This document shows positions 1-7,346 of a DNA stretch of 14,672 nt, in pieces. Below the pieces are notes generated by a model. It was not told where the DNA came from and searched no databases. It worked only from the letters and a program-made list of their open reading frames with translations. The stretch's first letter is position 1, and each line of letters opens with the position of its first letter. Source of the DNA: DASSBG01 sp964583865 (GTDB taxonomy: Bacteria > Pseudomonadota > Gammaproteobacteria > Xanthomonadales > Rhodanobacteraceae); NCBI GenBank assembly GCA_964583865.1, contig CAZOXZ010000057.1, positions 1-14,672 on the forward strand, in the 5' to 3' direction. The position numbers and the translations under genes were made by a program.

Positions 1-1101
1 CCGGGTCGGGCGCCAGTTTCTGGGCATTCTCGGATTTGCTGTCGATGGACTTGCGCAAGGCCGTGGTGGCCAGCAACACTTCCTCGTCGGCCAGTTCCTT
101 GCCGTACAAAGCCTCGGTGATGCGCCCCTGGACGTAGGTCGTGAAACCCTCGTTCAGCCAGATGTCGCGCCAGGTGGCGGCGGTGACCAGGTTGCCGGAC
201 CACGAATGTGCCAGCTCGTGCGCGATCAACGACACCAGCGACTTGTCGCCCACCAGCACCGTGGGCGTGNNNNNNNNNNTGGTGGCAGCACCAGAATGTC
301 GTAGCGGCCCCAGCGGTACGGGCCGTACAGCGCCTCGGCCGCCTCGATCATTTTCTCGGTGTCCTCGAATTCCTTCGCGGCCTTCTCGACCACGCTGGGC
401 TCGGCGTACACGGCGCTGCGCGGGCCGGTCTGGCGCACGGCCAGATCGCCAACTGCAATGGCCATCAGATACGAAGGGATCGGCTTGGGTTGCTCGAAGC
501 TGAAGTCGCCGTTGAGCGGATGCTCGGCATCGTTGATGGCACCCATCACCACGCGCACTTCCTCGGGTGCGGTGATGTGAGCGGTGTACGTGAAGCGGAT
601 GGCTGGCGTGTCCTGCAACGGGATCCAGGAGCGTGCGTGGATGGCCTGGCTTTGCGAGTACATGAACGGGTACGTCTTGTCCGCCGTCTGTTCTTTGGTC
701 AGCCATTGCAGGCCCGAAGCCTCAGGCGACGTGACATAGGCAATGCGCACCTTGGTCGGCTGCTCAGGTGCGTCGATGGTGAGCTTGCTGCCCAGATCCT
801 TGTCGCGCTCGGCCAAGTCAAAGCGCAGGCGCTTGCTGCTGCCGTCCTCGGCCACGGCACGCACGCTGGCGATCGCAAGATCGCGCGTGTCCAGCACCAG
901 CTTGGTGGCCTTCGAGTCTTTCCAGTCCAGTGTCAGCGTGACATCGCCACGCAACGCCTTGCGCTGGAAGTCCACGGCCAGGTCCAGGTCAAGATGGGTT
1001 GTCACCACCTTGTCCGGCTGGGCATAGGAAAAGCGGTCAGCGCCGAGTGCAGTCATGGGCACGGCCAGCGCCAGCAGGGCAAGCGTCAGGAAAACACGCA
1101 T
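1..1101 (-). CDS. M1 family zinc aminopeptidase, secreted (partial, contains assembly gap)
   Basis: An exported metallopeptidase expected to remove N-terminal amino acids from peptides in the periplasm or outside the cell. The start at 1101 was chosen because it begins a clear signal peptide (MRVFLTLALLALAVPMTALG, likely cut near residue 20). An earlier in-frame start at 1161 would only add an unlikely leader. The N-terminal beta domain is present up to residue 274 (ending YDILVLPP). After the N gap the reading continues in another frame with the zinc site HELAH (206-220), then 18 residues, then the NEGF glutamate (149-151), which is the M1 pattern HEXXH-X18-E. The local sequence (PIPSYLMAIAVGDLA, LYGPYRWGRYD) looks like the leukotriene A4 hydrolase-like branch of M1. 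The C-terminal part lies outside the window. The family's GxMEN substrate motif should fall inside the gap. The frame change is most likely a gap-length artefact and not a real frameshift. Confidence 0.93.
270..279. other. Assembly gap (10 N)
   Basis: Ten undetermined bases within the M1 aminopeptidase gene. The coding frame before and after the gap differs when exactly 10 bases are assumed. The true missing length must be 2 modulo 3 to keep the gene open, so the N count is probably a placeholder. Confidence 0.98.
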
Positions 1102-1176
1102 GTTGAAAATATCCGGTTTGCATGAGGTGCACAGTATGCCAGCTTGCAGCCTGGGGGACATGGTGGCGGGGGTTGC

Positions 1177-1204
1177 GATTCCCTATTCCCGATTCCCTAT
1201 TCCC
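1177..1204. repeat. Heptad array, four copies of (G/T)ATTCCC
   Basis: Four consecutive 7-base units alternate GATTCCC and TATTCCC (1177, 1184, 1191, 1198). The array lies between the aminopeptidase and the acyltransferase and runs into the 3' end of the latter, whose TAG stop (1197-1199 on the minus strand) lies inside it. The same heptad is found at 7281-7308 and 14636-14672. Confidence 0.85.
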
Positions 1205-2126
1205 GGCCATACAGTCCCGGCTCGCCCTCGGGCCGGGTTTTGAAGCGCTTGTGTACCCACAGGTACTGTTCTGGCGCCTGGCGCACCATGGCCTCGATCT
1301 CGTGGTTGATGCGGGCGGTGTCGGCGCTGGCATCATTGCCGGGGAAATCGGCCAGCGGCGCGCCGATGCGCAGCACGTAGTTGCCGTCGGCTTCGCGGCG
1401 GTGGAAGAACGGCAACACGGCGGCGCCGGACAGGCGGGCCAGGTGGTGGGTGGCGGTGATGGTGGCGGCCGGGATTCCGAAGAAAAGCGCGAAAACATGG
1501 TCCTTGCCGAGCATGTCCTGGTCGGGTGCGTACCACATCACGCCACCGCGCTTCAGGTAGCGCACCGAGGCGCGAATCTCGTTCTTGGTGAACATGGCGC
1601 GGGCGTAGCCCAGGCGTGCGCGCAGCACCACCCATTCGAACACCGGGTTGTCCATCACGCGGTACATGCCGGCGATGGCAAGATCACGCGAGACCAGCCG
1701 GGCGCACAGCTCCAGATGCGAGAAGTGCGCCCCCACCAGCAGTCCGCCGCGGCCTTCATCGGCCAGCTTTCGCAGGTGCTCCAGGCCCTCGATGCGGCAG
1801 TCGATGCGGGCCATGGCACGGTCGGACGCCATCCAGCCCAGGGTGAACTCGGCCAGCATCAGGCCCAGATCGCGCATGTTGGCATCCAGCAAGGCGTGTT
1901 GTGCGCTCTTGTCCAGCTCCGGAAAACACAGCTCGATGTTGCGCGCGGCGATGCGCCGGCGCGAGCCGGCCAGCTTGCCGATGAGCCGGCCCAGACCCGC
2001 GCCCATGGCCATCAGCCAGCGTCGCGGCAATCGTGCCAACAGCCACAGCAGCCCCACGCCCAGCCAGCTGGGCCAGTAGCGTGGGTGCAAGAGATGGCGT
2101 GGCAGGCTGGTGGGCTCGGCAGGCAT
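1197..2126 (-). CDS. lpxL: LpxL/HtrB-like lipid A (Kdo2-lipid IVA) acyltransferase
   Basis: A membrane-bound acyltransferase of the LpxL/LpxM family, which moves a secondary fatty acyl chain from acyl-ACP to the lipid A precursor at the inner face of the inner membrane. The protein is 309 residues from the start at 2126, close to the family's usual ~305. The N-terminus (HPRYWPSWLGVGLLWLLARLP) matches the LpxL pattern of a single membrane anchor. The catalytic HX4E motif is HFSHLE (H134, E139). The conserved APDQD block and a GIPAATITATHHLARLSGA segment follow. A start at 2183 is open but adds 19 uncharacteristic residues. No strong Shine-Dalgarno was seen. The gene is divergent from the M28 peptidase. 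LpxL is preferred over LpxM or LpxP from general resemblance only; acyl-chain specificity cannot be read here. The last codons and the stop lie in a heptad repeat. Confidence 0.88.
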   Translation of the reverse strand: MPAEPTSLPRHLLHPRYWPSWLGVGLLWLLARLPRRWLMAMGAGLGRLIGKLAGSRRRIAARNIELCFPELDKSAQHALLDANMRDLGLMLAEFTLGWMASDRAMARIDCRIEGLEHLRKLADEGRGGLLVGAHFSHLELCARLVSRDLAIAGMYRVMDNPVFEWVVLRARLGYARAMFTKNEIRASVRYLKRGGVMWYAPDQDMLGKDHVFALFFGIPAATITATHHLARLSGAAVLPFFHRREADGNYVLRIGAPLADFPGNDASADTARINHEIEAMVRQAPEQYLWVHKRFKTRPEGEPGLYGRE

Positions 2127-2182
2127 AAGCGGGCATTGTAGCCAAGACGGGCCGTGTGACTTGGCGCCGCCGTGTCGGGGCA

Positions 2183-2212
2183 TCGACAGCCGGCCGCTGC
2201 GCTCGGCATAAT
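2183..2212 (+). promoter_or_regulatory. Predicted sigma70 promoter of the M28 peptidase gene
   Basis: A TCGACA (-35, 2183-2188) and a CATAAT (-10, 2207-2212) are separated by 18 bases; each matches five of six consensus bases. Transcription would start near 2219, leaving a leader of about 20 nt before the ATG at 2238. This makes the upstream in-frame starts at 2172 and 2211 unlikely. Confidence 0.6.
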
Positions 2213-2237
2213 GTCTTTTTTTGCCGGGATATCACGC

Positions 2238-3680
2238 ATGCGATACCGCACTGTCATTGCCTTGGGTCTTGTGGCCTGTTGTGCCGTGGCCAGCTTGGCG
2301 CAGGCTGCCGACAAGACCACGCTTTCCGACGCCGACATCAAGATCGCCGAAACCCTGCGTAACCAGGCGCTCAAGGACACGACGGCCTGGGACTTCGTGC
2401 GTGACCTCACCACGGAGATTGGCCCGCGCATGGCTGGTGGGCCGAACGACTTGCGCGCGCGCCAGTGGGTCATCAAGCGCCTGAAGACGATGGGCTTTGA
2501 CAAGGTCTGGACCGAGCCGGTGACTTATCCCAAATGGGTGCGCCACCATGAATTCGGCGCCATTGTCTCGCCCTTTCCGCAGGATCTGGTGTTGACGGCC
2601 CTGGGTTTCTCCGCACCCACGCCCGACGGTGGGCTGACGGCAGAGGTAGTGCGCTTTGCCAGTGTCGCTGACCTCAAGGCCGCCGATCCGGCCGCGGTCA
2701 AGGGCAAGATTGTCTACATCGGCAAGACCATGCAGCGGCACAAGGACGGCAGAGACTACGGATTTGGCTCACACATTCGCACGGCCGGCCCGCCCATCGC
2801 GGCGAAAAAGGGCGCGGCGGCCTACCTGCTGCGCTCGGCCGGTACCGACCTGCACCAGCGCATTGCCCACACCGGCGTCACCGGGTTTGACAGCGCCGAG
2901 GAGGCCATTCCGGCGGTAGCCTTGTCCAATCCGGACGCCGACCAGCTGGAACGGATATTGGCCTATGGCAAGCCGGTGAAGGTGCATCTGGACATTGGTG
3001 TCGCGTGGGAAGGCGAGTACACCGGCGCCAATGTCATTGCCCAGATCAACGGCTCCGAGCATCCCGAGCAGGTGGTGGGCATCGGCGGTCACCTGGATTC
3101 CTGGGGGCCGGGCACCGGGGCCATCGACGACGGCGCGGGCGTGGCCATTGCCGTCGGCGCCGCGCACCTCATTGCCGAGTTGCCGCAACGCCCGAAGCGT
3201 TCCATCCGCGTGGTGGCTTTTGCCGCCGAGGAGATCGGTCTGTGGGGCGGGCGTGCCTATGCCAAACAGCATGCCGATGAGGTCAGTGAGCATGTGCTGG
3301 GCAGCGAAGCCGACTTCGGTGCCGGCCCCATCTGGCGCATGAGTGCCAGCGTCAAGCCCGAAGCACGCGATGCGATTGAGCAGATGGCCGGCGTGCTGGC
3401 ACCGCTGGGCGTGGTCTACGACCCGGATCGGCCCGGCCACGGCGGCCCGGACCTCGCGCCCATGCATGCCCGTGGCATGGCGGCCCTGAGCCTCACCCAG
3501 GATGGCACGCACTATTTCGACTGGCACCACACCGCCAACGATACCCTGGACAAGATCAAACCCGAGGAATTGGCGCAGAACGTCGCAGTGTACGCCGTGG
3601 TCGCGTGGCTGGCCGCCCAAGCCGACGGCGACTTCGGCTCCGCGCCGGGTGCCTTCGGCGCATCCTCCCCGGAGGATTGA
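2238..3680 (+). CDS. Secreted M28 family metallopeptidase with PA-type insert
   Basis: A di-zinc exopeptidase related to the carboxypeptidase Q/aminopeptidase group of family M28, expected in the periplasm or outside the cell. It has 480 residues from the ATG at 2238, chosen because it opens a signal peptide (MRYRTVIALGLVACCAVASLAQAA) just after a good promoter. A protease-associated-like insert spans roughly residues 120-240. The catalytic domain shows all M28 metal and catalytic residues: H285 and D287 in GGHLDSW, D297/D298 in IDDGAG, E331/E332 in AAEEIG, D359 in SEADFG, and H431 in WHHTANDT. The gene seems to be transcribed alone: it diverges from lpxL and converges with emrB. A weak GGGA lies about 9 bases before the start. 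The substrate is unknown; whether it acts as an aminopeptidase or a carboxypeptidase cannot be told from the motifs. Confidence 0.93.
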   Translation: MRYRTVIALGLVACCAVASLAQAADKTTLSDADIKIAETLRNQALKDTTAWDFVRDLTTEIGPRMAGGPNDLRARQWVIKRLKTMGFDKVWTEPVTYPKWVRHHEFGAIVSPFPQDLVLTALGFSAPTPDGGLTAEVVRFASVADLKAADPAAVKGKIVYIGKTMQRHKDGRDYGFGSHIRTAGPPIAAKKGAAAYLLRSAGTDLHQRIAHTGVTGFDSAEEAIPAVALSNPDADQLERILAYGKPVKVHLDIGVAWEGEYTGANVIAQINGSEHPEQVVGIGGHLDSWGPGTGAIDDGAGVAIAVGAAHLIAELPQRPKRSIRVVAFAAEEIGLWGGRAYAKQHADEVSEHVLGSEADFGAGPIWRMSASVKPEARDAIEQMAGVLAPLGVVYDPDRPGHGGPDLAPMHARGMAALSLTQDGTHYFDWHHTANDTLDKIKPEELAQNVAVYAVVAWLAAQADGDFGSAPGAFGASSPED

Positions 3681-3800
3681 CTCGTGGGTTCACGGGCGGC
3701 CTGGAGGTGCCCCGGTGGTTGAAGCAAGTGCCGGGACGTCGTCGTTGCTCGCCGCGTGGGCGCAACCGGTGGTGTGCCTTGCACGCGGTACGGCCAGTGG

Positions 3801-3869
3801 ATTCTGCGACTCCGGGCTTCGCCCACCGCGCAGAATGACGGGATTGGGGCGGCTCCGCGCAGAATGACG
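3801..3869. repeat. Imperfect palindromic repeat with 13-bp direct repeat
   Basis: An 8-bp inverted repeat (ATTCTGCG at 3801-3808, CGCAGAAT at 3829-3836) encloses an inner GGGC-TTC-GCCC hairpin (3814-3824). The string GCGCAGAATGACG occurs at 3828-3840 and again at 3857-3869. The element lies in the 234-bp space between the convergent M28 and emrB genes. It resembles the small dispersed palindromes common in proteobacterial intergenic regions and could also act as a bidirectional transcription barrier. No T tract was seen. Confidence 0.6.
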
Positions 3870-3892
3870 TCGAATGGCCCTGGCCGGGCTTC

Positions 3893-3914
3893 GAGGCTGA
3901 AAATTCACAGCCTC
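3893..3914 (-). terminator. Stem-loop abutting the emrB stop codon
   Basis: A perfect 7-bp inverted repeat, GAGGCTG (3893-3899) and CAGCCTC (3908-3914), with an 8-base AT-rich loop, directly follows the emrB stop (3915-3917). It is well placed to end the marR-emrA-emrB transcript or protect its 3' end. It lacks a clear U tract, so it is not a textbook intrinsic terminator. Confidence 0.4.
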
Positions 3915-5468
3915 TCAGCGATCGGCCATGAGCTTGCGCCCGGCGTCCTGTTCGGGGCGGGTGTGGCCGGTGGCGCGAGCGTGGTGACGCGGCAGGCGAA
4001 AAAGCAGCAGCAATGGCAGGGTGGCCAGGGTCACCCAGGTCATCAGGGTGAAGTCGTTGATGTAGCCGATGGTGGCGGCCTGGCGGGTGATGAGCCCGTT
4101 CAGCATTGCCAGACCCTCGGGCGTGGTCATGGCCGGTGGCAACGGGTGGTTGCCGAAGGGCGTCACCTGCTCGGCGATGATGGCGTGGTTCACCTGCGTG
4201 AAGCGCGTGGCCAGGGTGAAGACGATGGAGATGCCGATCGAGGAGCCGATGTTGCGCACCACCGAGTAGATGCCGGCGGCTTCGGTACGCGCGGCCATGG
4301 GCAGGGTGGCGTAGGCCATGGTGGAGATGGGCACGAACACCAGGCCGAGGCCCAGGCCCTGGATGATGCCGGTGTTGATGATCGGTCCCATGGGCACGTC
4401 GGCCGTCCACTGGCTCATCATCCACATCGACACGGCGGTGACGGGAATGCCGATGGCCACCGGCAGGCGCGGGTCGGTGCCGCGTGCGAGGATACGGCCG
4501 ACCAGCACCATCGAAATCATGGTGCCGGCGCCGCGCGGGGCCAGCAGCAGGCCGGTAGTGATGACCGGATAACCCATGAGGTTCTGCATGTAGGGCGGCA
4601 GCAGGGCGACGGTGGCGAGGAGCACGCAGCCGATGACCAGCATGAACAGGTTGGCGGCGGCAAAGTTGCGGTCCTTGAGCAGACCGAGGTCGACGAAGGG
4701 CCGCCTGGTCTCGCGCCAGTGCACGACGTACAGGTACAGGCCCAGCAGGGCCAGCGCCAGCTCGATGCGGATCTCGGTGGAGGCGAACCAGTCCTCGCCG
4801 TTGCCGCGATCAAGAAACAGCTGCAAGGCGCCGATGCCGAGGGCGATGAGAATGAAGCCGCGCAGGTCGAAGCGCGTGGGGCGGTGCTCGTCCGGCGGCA
4901 TGGAGGCCATCACGCCGAGGAGCGCCACTGCGCCCAGCGGCACGTTGATGAGAAACACCCAGTGCCAGGAGTAGTCCTGCGTCAGCCAGCCACCCAGCGG
5001 CGGGCCGAGGATGGGGCCGACCATGATGCCCATGCCCCACATGGCCATGGCGGCGCCATGCTTGGCCGGCGGGAAGGAATCCAGCAGCGAGGACTGCGAA
5101 ATGGGCACCAGCGAGGCGCCAAAAATACCTTGCAGGACGCGGTAGACCACCATTTGCGTGATGTTGTGCGCGGTGGCGCAGAGGATGGACGCCAGCACGA
5201 AGCCGGTGATGGCGGCCATGAGCAGCTTCTTGCGCCCGAAGTGGCCGGCCAACCAGCCGGTGGCCGGCGTGGCGATGGCGGCGGCGACGATGTAGGAGGT
5301 CAGTACCCAGGCCACCTGGTCGCGCGTTGCCGACAGGGCGCCCTGCATGTGCGGCAGGGCCACGTTGGCGATGGTGGTGTCCAGCACCTGCATCAAGGTC
5401 GCCAGCATGATCGAGAAGATCAGCAGCGGCAGGTTCTCGACCTCGCGATGGGTGACGGCGGCTGCCAT
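3915..5468 (-). CDS. emrB: EmrB/QacA-type DHA2 family MFS multidrug transporter
   Basis: An inner-membrane proton-driven exporter of hydrophobic compounds, working with the EmrA adaptor. The protein has 517 residues with hydrophobic segments throughout, fitting the 14-helix DHA2 layout. Visible family motifs are LDTTIANVALP with D30 in helix 1, GWLAGHFGRKKLL (motif A) after helix 2, and VGPILGPPLGGWL (the antiporter motif C) in helix 5, followed by SWHWVFLINVPLG. The hydrophilic tail is short. The ATG at 5468 lies 4 bases after the emrA stop, so translation is probably coupled. It is the last gene of a marR-emrA-emrB operon. The substrate cannot be read from the sequence. Confidence 0.95.
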   Translation of the reverse strand: MAAAVTHREVENLPLLIFSIMLATLMQVLDTTIANVALPHMQGALSATRDQVAWVLTSYIVAAAIATPATGWLAGHFGRKKLLMAAITGFVLASILCATAHNITQMVVYRVLQGIFGASLVPISQSSLLDSFPPAKHGAAMAMWGMGIMVGPILGPPLGGWLTQDYSWHWVFLINVPLGAVALLGVMASMPPDEHRPTRFDLRGFILIALGIGALQLFLDRGNGEDWFASTEIRIELALALLGLYLYVVHWRETRRPFVDLGLLKDRNFAAANLFMLVIGCVLLATVALLPPYMQNLMGYPVITTGLLLAPRGAGTMISMVLVGRILARGTDPRLPVAIGIPVTAVSMWMMSQWTADVPMGPIINTGIIQGLGLGLVFVPISTMAYATLPMAARTEAAGIYSVVRNIGSSIGISIVFTLATRFTQVNHAIIAEQVTPFGNHPLPPAMTTPEGLAMLNGLITRQAATIGYINDFTLMTWVTLATLPLLLLFRLPRHHARATGHTRPEQDAGRKLMADR

Positions 5469-5472
5469 GGTG

Positions 5473-6588
5473 TCAGTCGCTGTCAGCGATGACCTGCTCG
5501 TGGTCGTCGTCGCCGAACCAGCGGCCCCACAGGTTGTTTTCGGCGCCGGTGTCGATCTCGACCTCGGCGCTCATGCCCACCCGTGCCACGGGTGCGTCCG
5601 GGTTGTCGGTGAACTCCAGGCGCACCGGAATGCGCTGCACCACCTTCACCCAGTTGCCGGTGGCGTTCTGCGCCGGCAGCACCGAGAAGGTCGCGCCCGA
5701 AGCCGGGCTGACGGATTTCACCCGTGCGTGCCAGATGTAGTTCGGGTAGGTGTCCAGGACGATGGTGGCCGACTGGCCGACATGCACGTGGGTGAGGGCG
5801 GTTTCCTTGAAATTGGCATCGACCCAGGGGTGGGTCGCGATCAGCGGCATGGCCACTTCGCCGGGTTGCAGGTAGTCGCCGGGTTGCAGGCCGGTCTTGC
5901 CGATGATGCCGTCGAAGGGTGCGCGCACGGTGGTGTGTTTCAGGTCCAGTCGGGCCTTGGCCAGTTGCGCCTTGATGGCCTTGTAACCGGCCAGTTCGTT
6001 AACCGGTGCATCCACCTTGCCGCCCAACATGGTCTTTGACTTGGCGGCGGTCGCCCGGGCCGCATCGCGCTGGGCGCGAGCCTTGGCGACGGTTTCCAGC
6101 GTATCGTCCAGGGCCTTCTGCGATACCACGCCGCTGTGGCGCAAATTACGGATGCGTTGCAGTTGTACCTTGGCATTGTGCAGGTTGGCCTTCTCCGAGC
6201 GCACCTCGGCCTGCGCTGCGTGGTAGCTGTCACGCGAGGAGGCCAGGAAGTTGCCGACGGCCTGCATTTGCGCTTCGAGCTGGGCCACGGCCAGCTTGTA
6301 GGGGGCCGGGTCGATGCGGAACAGCACCTCGCCCTGGTGCACCGGTTGGTTGGGCTGCACGGCCACCTCGATGACCTGCCCGGCGACCTGCGGCGCGATG
6401 CGGGCCATGTGCGCGCCGACATAGGCGTTGTCGGTGCTGACATAGCGGCCGGATGTGACCCACAACCAGCCACCGATGACCAGCACCACCAGCGGGCCGG
6501 CAATCCACAGCACGCGCTGCAACCAGCGGCCCTTGCGGTCCGGTTCGGCCGGTTCAATGTCCGGTGCGCCGTATTGCGTGTCGGTCAT
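5473..6588 (-). CDS. emrA: EmrA-type periplasmic adaptor (HlyD/membrane fusion protein)
   Basis: The periplasmic adaptor that links EmrB to an outer-membrane channel. It has 371 residues: a short cytoplasmic tail, one membrane anchor (about residues 26-44), then the EmrA signature STDNAYV (51-57), a split biotinyl-lipoyl domain around a long alpha-helical hairpin (about 90-200), RAPFDGIIGK from R222, and a beta-barrel region with NFKET and GNWVKVVQRIPVRLEF, all typical of EmrA. The ATG overlaps the marR stop in an ATGA arrangement (6585-6588), so the two are translationally coupled. No outer-membrane factor gene follows emrB, so a TolC-like channel must be supplied from elsewhere. Confidence 0.95.
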   Translation of the reverse strand: MTDTQYGAPDIEPAEPDRKGRWLQRVLWIAGPLVVLVIGGWLWVTSGRYVSTDNAYVGAHMARIAPQVAGQVIEVAVQPNQPVHQGEVLFRIDPAPYKLAVAQLEAQMQAVGNFLASSRDSYHAAQAEVRSEKANLHNAKVQLQRIRNLRHSGVVSQKALDDTLETVAKARAQRDAARATAAKSKTMLGGKVDAPVNELAGYKAIKAQLAKARLDLKHTTVRAPFDGIIGKTGLQPGDYLQPGEVAMPLIATHPWVDANFKETALTHVHVGQSATIVLDTYPNYIWHARVKSVSPASGATFSVLPAQNATGNWVKVVQRIPVRLEFTDNPDAPVARVGMSAEVEIDTGAENNLWGRWFGDDDHEQVIADSD

Positions 6589-7046
6589 GGCTGTTTCCCG
6601 ATGTCGGTCTCATCCAGAGCCGTGAGGTTGGCCTTGATCTGCTGCAGTACCTTGTCGAAGACGACGTAGTCGTCTTTGGCGACGCCAGTCAAGGCATCGG
6701 CCCGTAGGCCGTCGGCGATCTCGTGTATGTCGCTGAGTACCTCACGGGCCTTGTTGGTCAGGTGCAGGCACCAGCGGCGACGATCGTTCGGGTCGGGCCT
6801 GCGTTCGACGTAAGCACTTTCCTCCAGGCGATCGATGACGCGGCCGACGGGAATCGGTTCCAGTTCCAGCAAGTCGGCCAGTTCGGTCTGGCTGAGGCCT
6901 TCGTGGTGGTGGATGGTCCGCAATGCCCGCCATTGCGAACGGGTGAGTTCGAAGCGCACGGCGCGACGGTCAAAGTGTTTGCGCAGCAAGCGGGTGACGT
7001 GCATCAACGCCAGACCCATGCCGCGGGTAGAGGACGGCTCAATCAT
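6585..7046 (-). CDS. MarR family transcriptional regulator (probable repressor of emrAB)
   Basis: A winged helix-turn-helix regulator that probably represses its own operon and releases DNA when it binds a small aromatic or hydrophobic ligand. From the ATG at 7046 the protein has 153 residues, usual for MarR. The recognition helix region is LSQTELADLLELEPIPVGRVIDRLE and the wing contains the RRPDPNDRRRWCLHLT block, both typical. A GTG at 7067 is open in frame but falls inside the predicted spacer/-10 region, so 7046 is preferred. It is the first gene of the emr operon, overlapping emrA by 4 bases. There is no Shine-Dalgarno and almost no leader, which suggests a leaderless mRNA. Confidence 0.93.
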   Translation of the reverse strand: MIEPSSTRGMGLALMHVTRLLRKHFDRRAVRFELTRSQWRALRTIHHHEGLSQTELADLLELEPIPVGRVIDRLEESAYVERRPDPNDRRRWCLHLTNKAREVLSDIHEIADGLRADALTGVAKDDYVVFDKVLQQIKANLTALDETDIGKQP

Positions 7047-7054
7047 GGATATGT

Positions 7055-7083
7055 ATTTTATTGACACGTCAGGTAATGGTCAA
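7055..7083 (-). promoter_or_regulatory. Sigma70-like promoter of the marR-emrA-emrB operon
   Basis: Read on the minus strand: TTGACC (-35, 7083-7078), exactly 17 bases, then TAAAAT (-10, 7060-7055). Both boxes match five of six consensus bases. Only 8 bases separate the -10 box from the ATG at 7046, so the transcript would begin at or within a few bases of the start codon. Confidence 0.75.
7061..7083. promoter_or_regulatory. Candidate MarR operator dyad
   Basis: Half-sites TTGAC and GTCAA lie at the two ends of this 23-bp stretch, and a tighter dyad TGAC-N2-GTCA lies within it (7062-7071). The stretch covers the -35 box and the spacer of the operon promoter, where a bound MarR dimer would block RNA polymerase. 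Assignment to this regulator is an inference from position. Confidence 0.45.
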
Positions 7084-7151
7084 CAAATGTGGCCTCGGGT
7101 GACGCCCATGTTCCTGTGCTTCAATGCACACCCACTGGCGGATCGCAGGTT

Positions 7152-7229
7152 GTAGGTCGGGACCGGCGCAGCCGGACCCGACGGCGAGCATCAGGTGTCG
7201 GATTCGCGCTGCGCGTGATTCCGACCTAC
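7152..7229. repeat. Pair of GTAG-headed REP elements in inverted orientation (BIME-like)
   Basis: The element starts GTAGGTCGG (7152-7160) and ends CCGACCTAC (7221-7229). The first unit folds as GTCGGG/CCCGAC and CCGGC/GCCGG around a GCA loop with one A-A mismatch (7156-7182). The second folds with GTCGG (7197-7201) and CCGAC (7221-7225) around a GC-rich inner stem. The GTAG head is the mark of REP families mobilised by RAYT transposases (established knowledge). No RAYT gene lies in the window. The element occupies the marR-mscL spacer. Confidence 0.75.
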
Positions 7230-7280
7230 GGTTCTGTCGGCGGTCTGGAATGACGGTGTTCCCGGATCCCGACGACACCC

Positions 7281-7308
7281 GATTCTCGATTCCCGTTTCC
7301 CGATTCTC
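7281..7308. repeat. Degenerate heptad array related to GATTCCC
   Basis: Four consecutive 7-base units: GATTCTC, GATTCCC, GTTTCCC, GATTCTC. It follows the REP pair at 7152-7229 and precedes the mscL 3' end. The 7047-7346 stretch holds no gene that I can support. It contains, from right to left, a hairpin (GCAGGC-GACG-GCCTGC at 7317-7332), this array, the REP pair and the emr promoter. Confidence 0.8.
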
Positions 7309-7316
7309 GGGACGGT

Positions 7317-7332
7317 GCAGGCGACGGCCTGC
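7317..7332 (-). terminator. Short stem-loop just after mscL
   Basis: A perfect 6-bp stem (GCAGGC, loop GACG, GCCTGC) lies 14 bases beyond the mscL stop. There is no U tract, so a role as intrinsic terminator is weakly supported. Confidence 0.3.
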
Positions 7333-7346
7333 CTCGACCAGCCGGG

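Noticed and set aside
208..1125. Long plus-strand open frame opposite the aminopeptidase gene
   Set aside because: It is antisense to a clear M1 gene, has no recognisable domain, and such open frames are common in GC-rich DNA. The same applies to 3756-5492 (+) opposite emrB and 10084-11982 (-) opposite the ABC permeases.
2172..2237. Earlier in-frame starts for the M28 peptidase (2172, 2211)
   Set aside because: Both lie upstream of or within the predicted -10 box and would put a non-signal stretch before a clear signal peptide.
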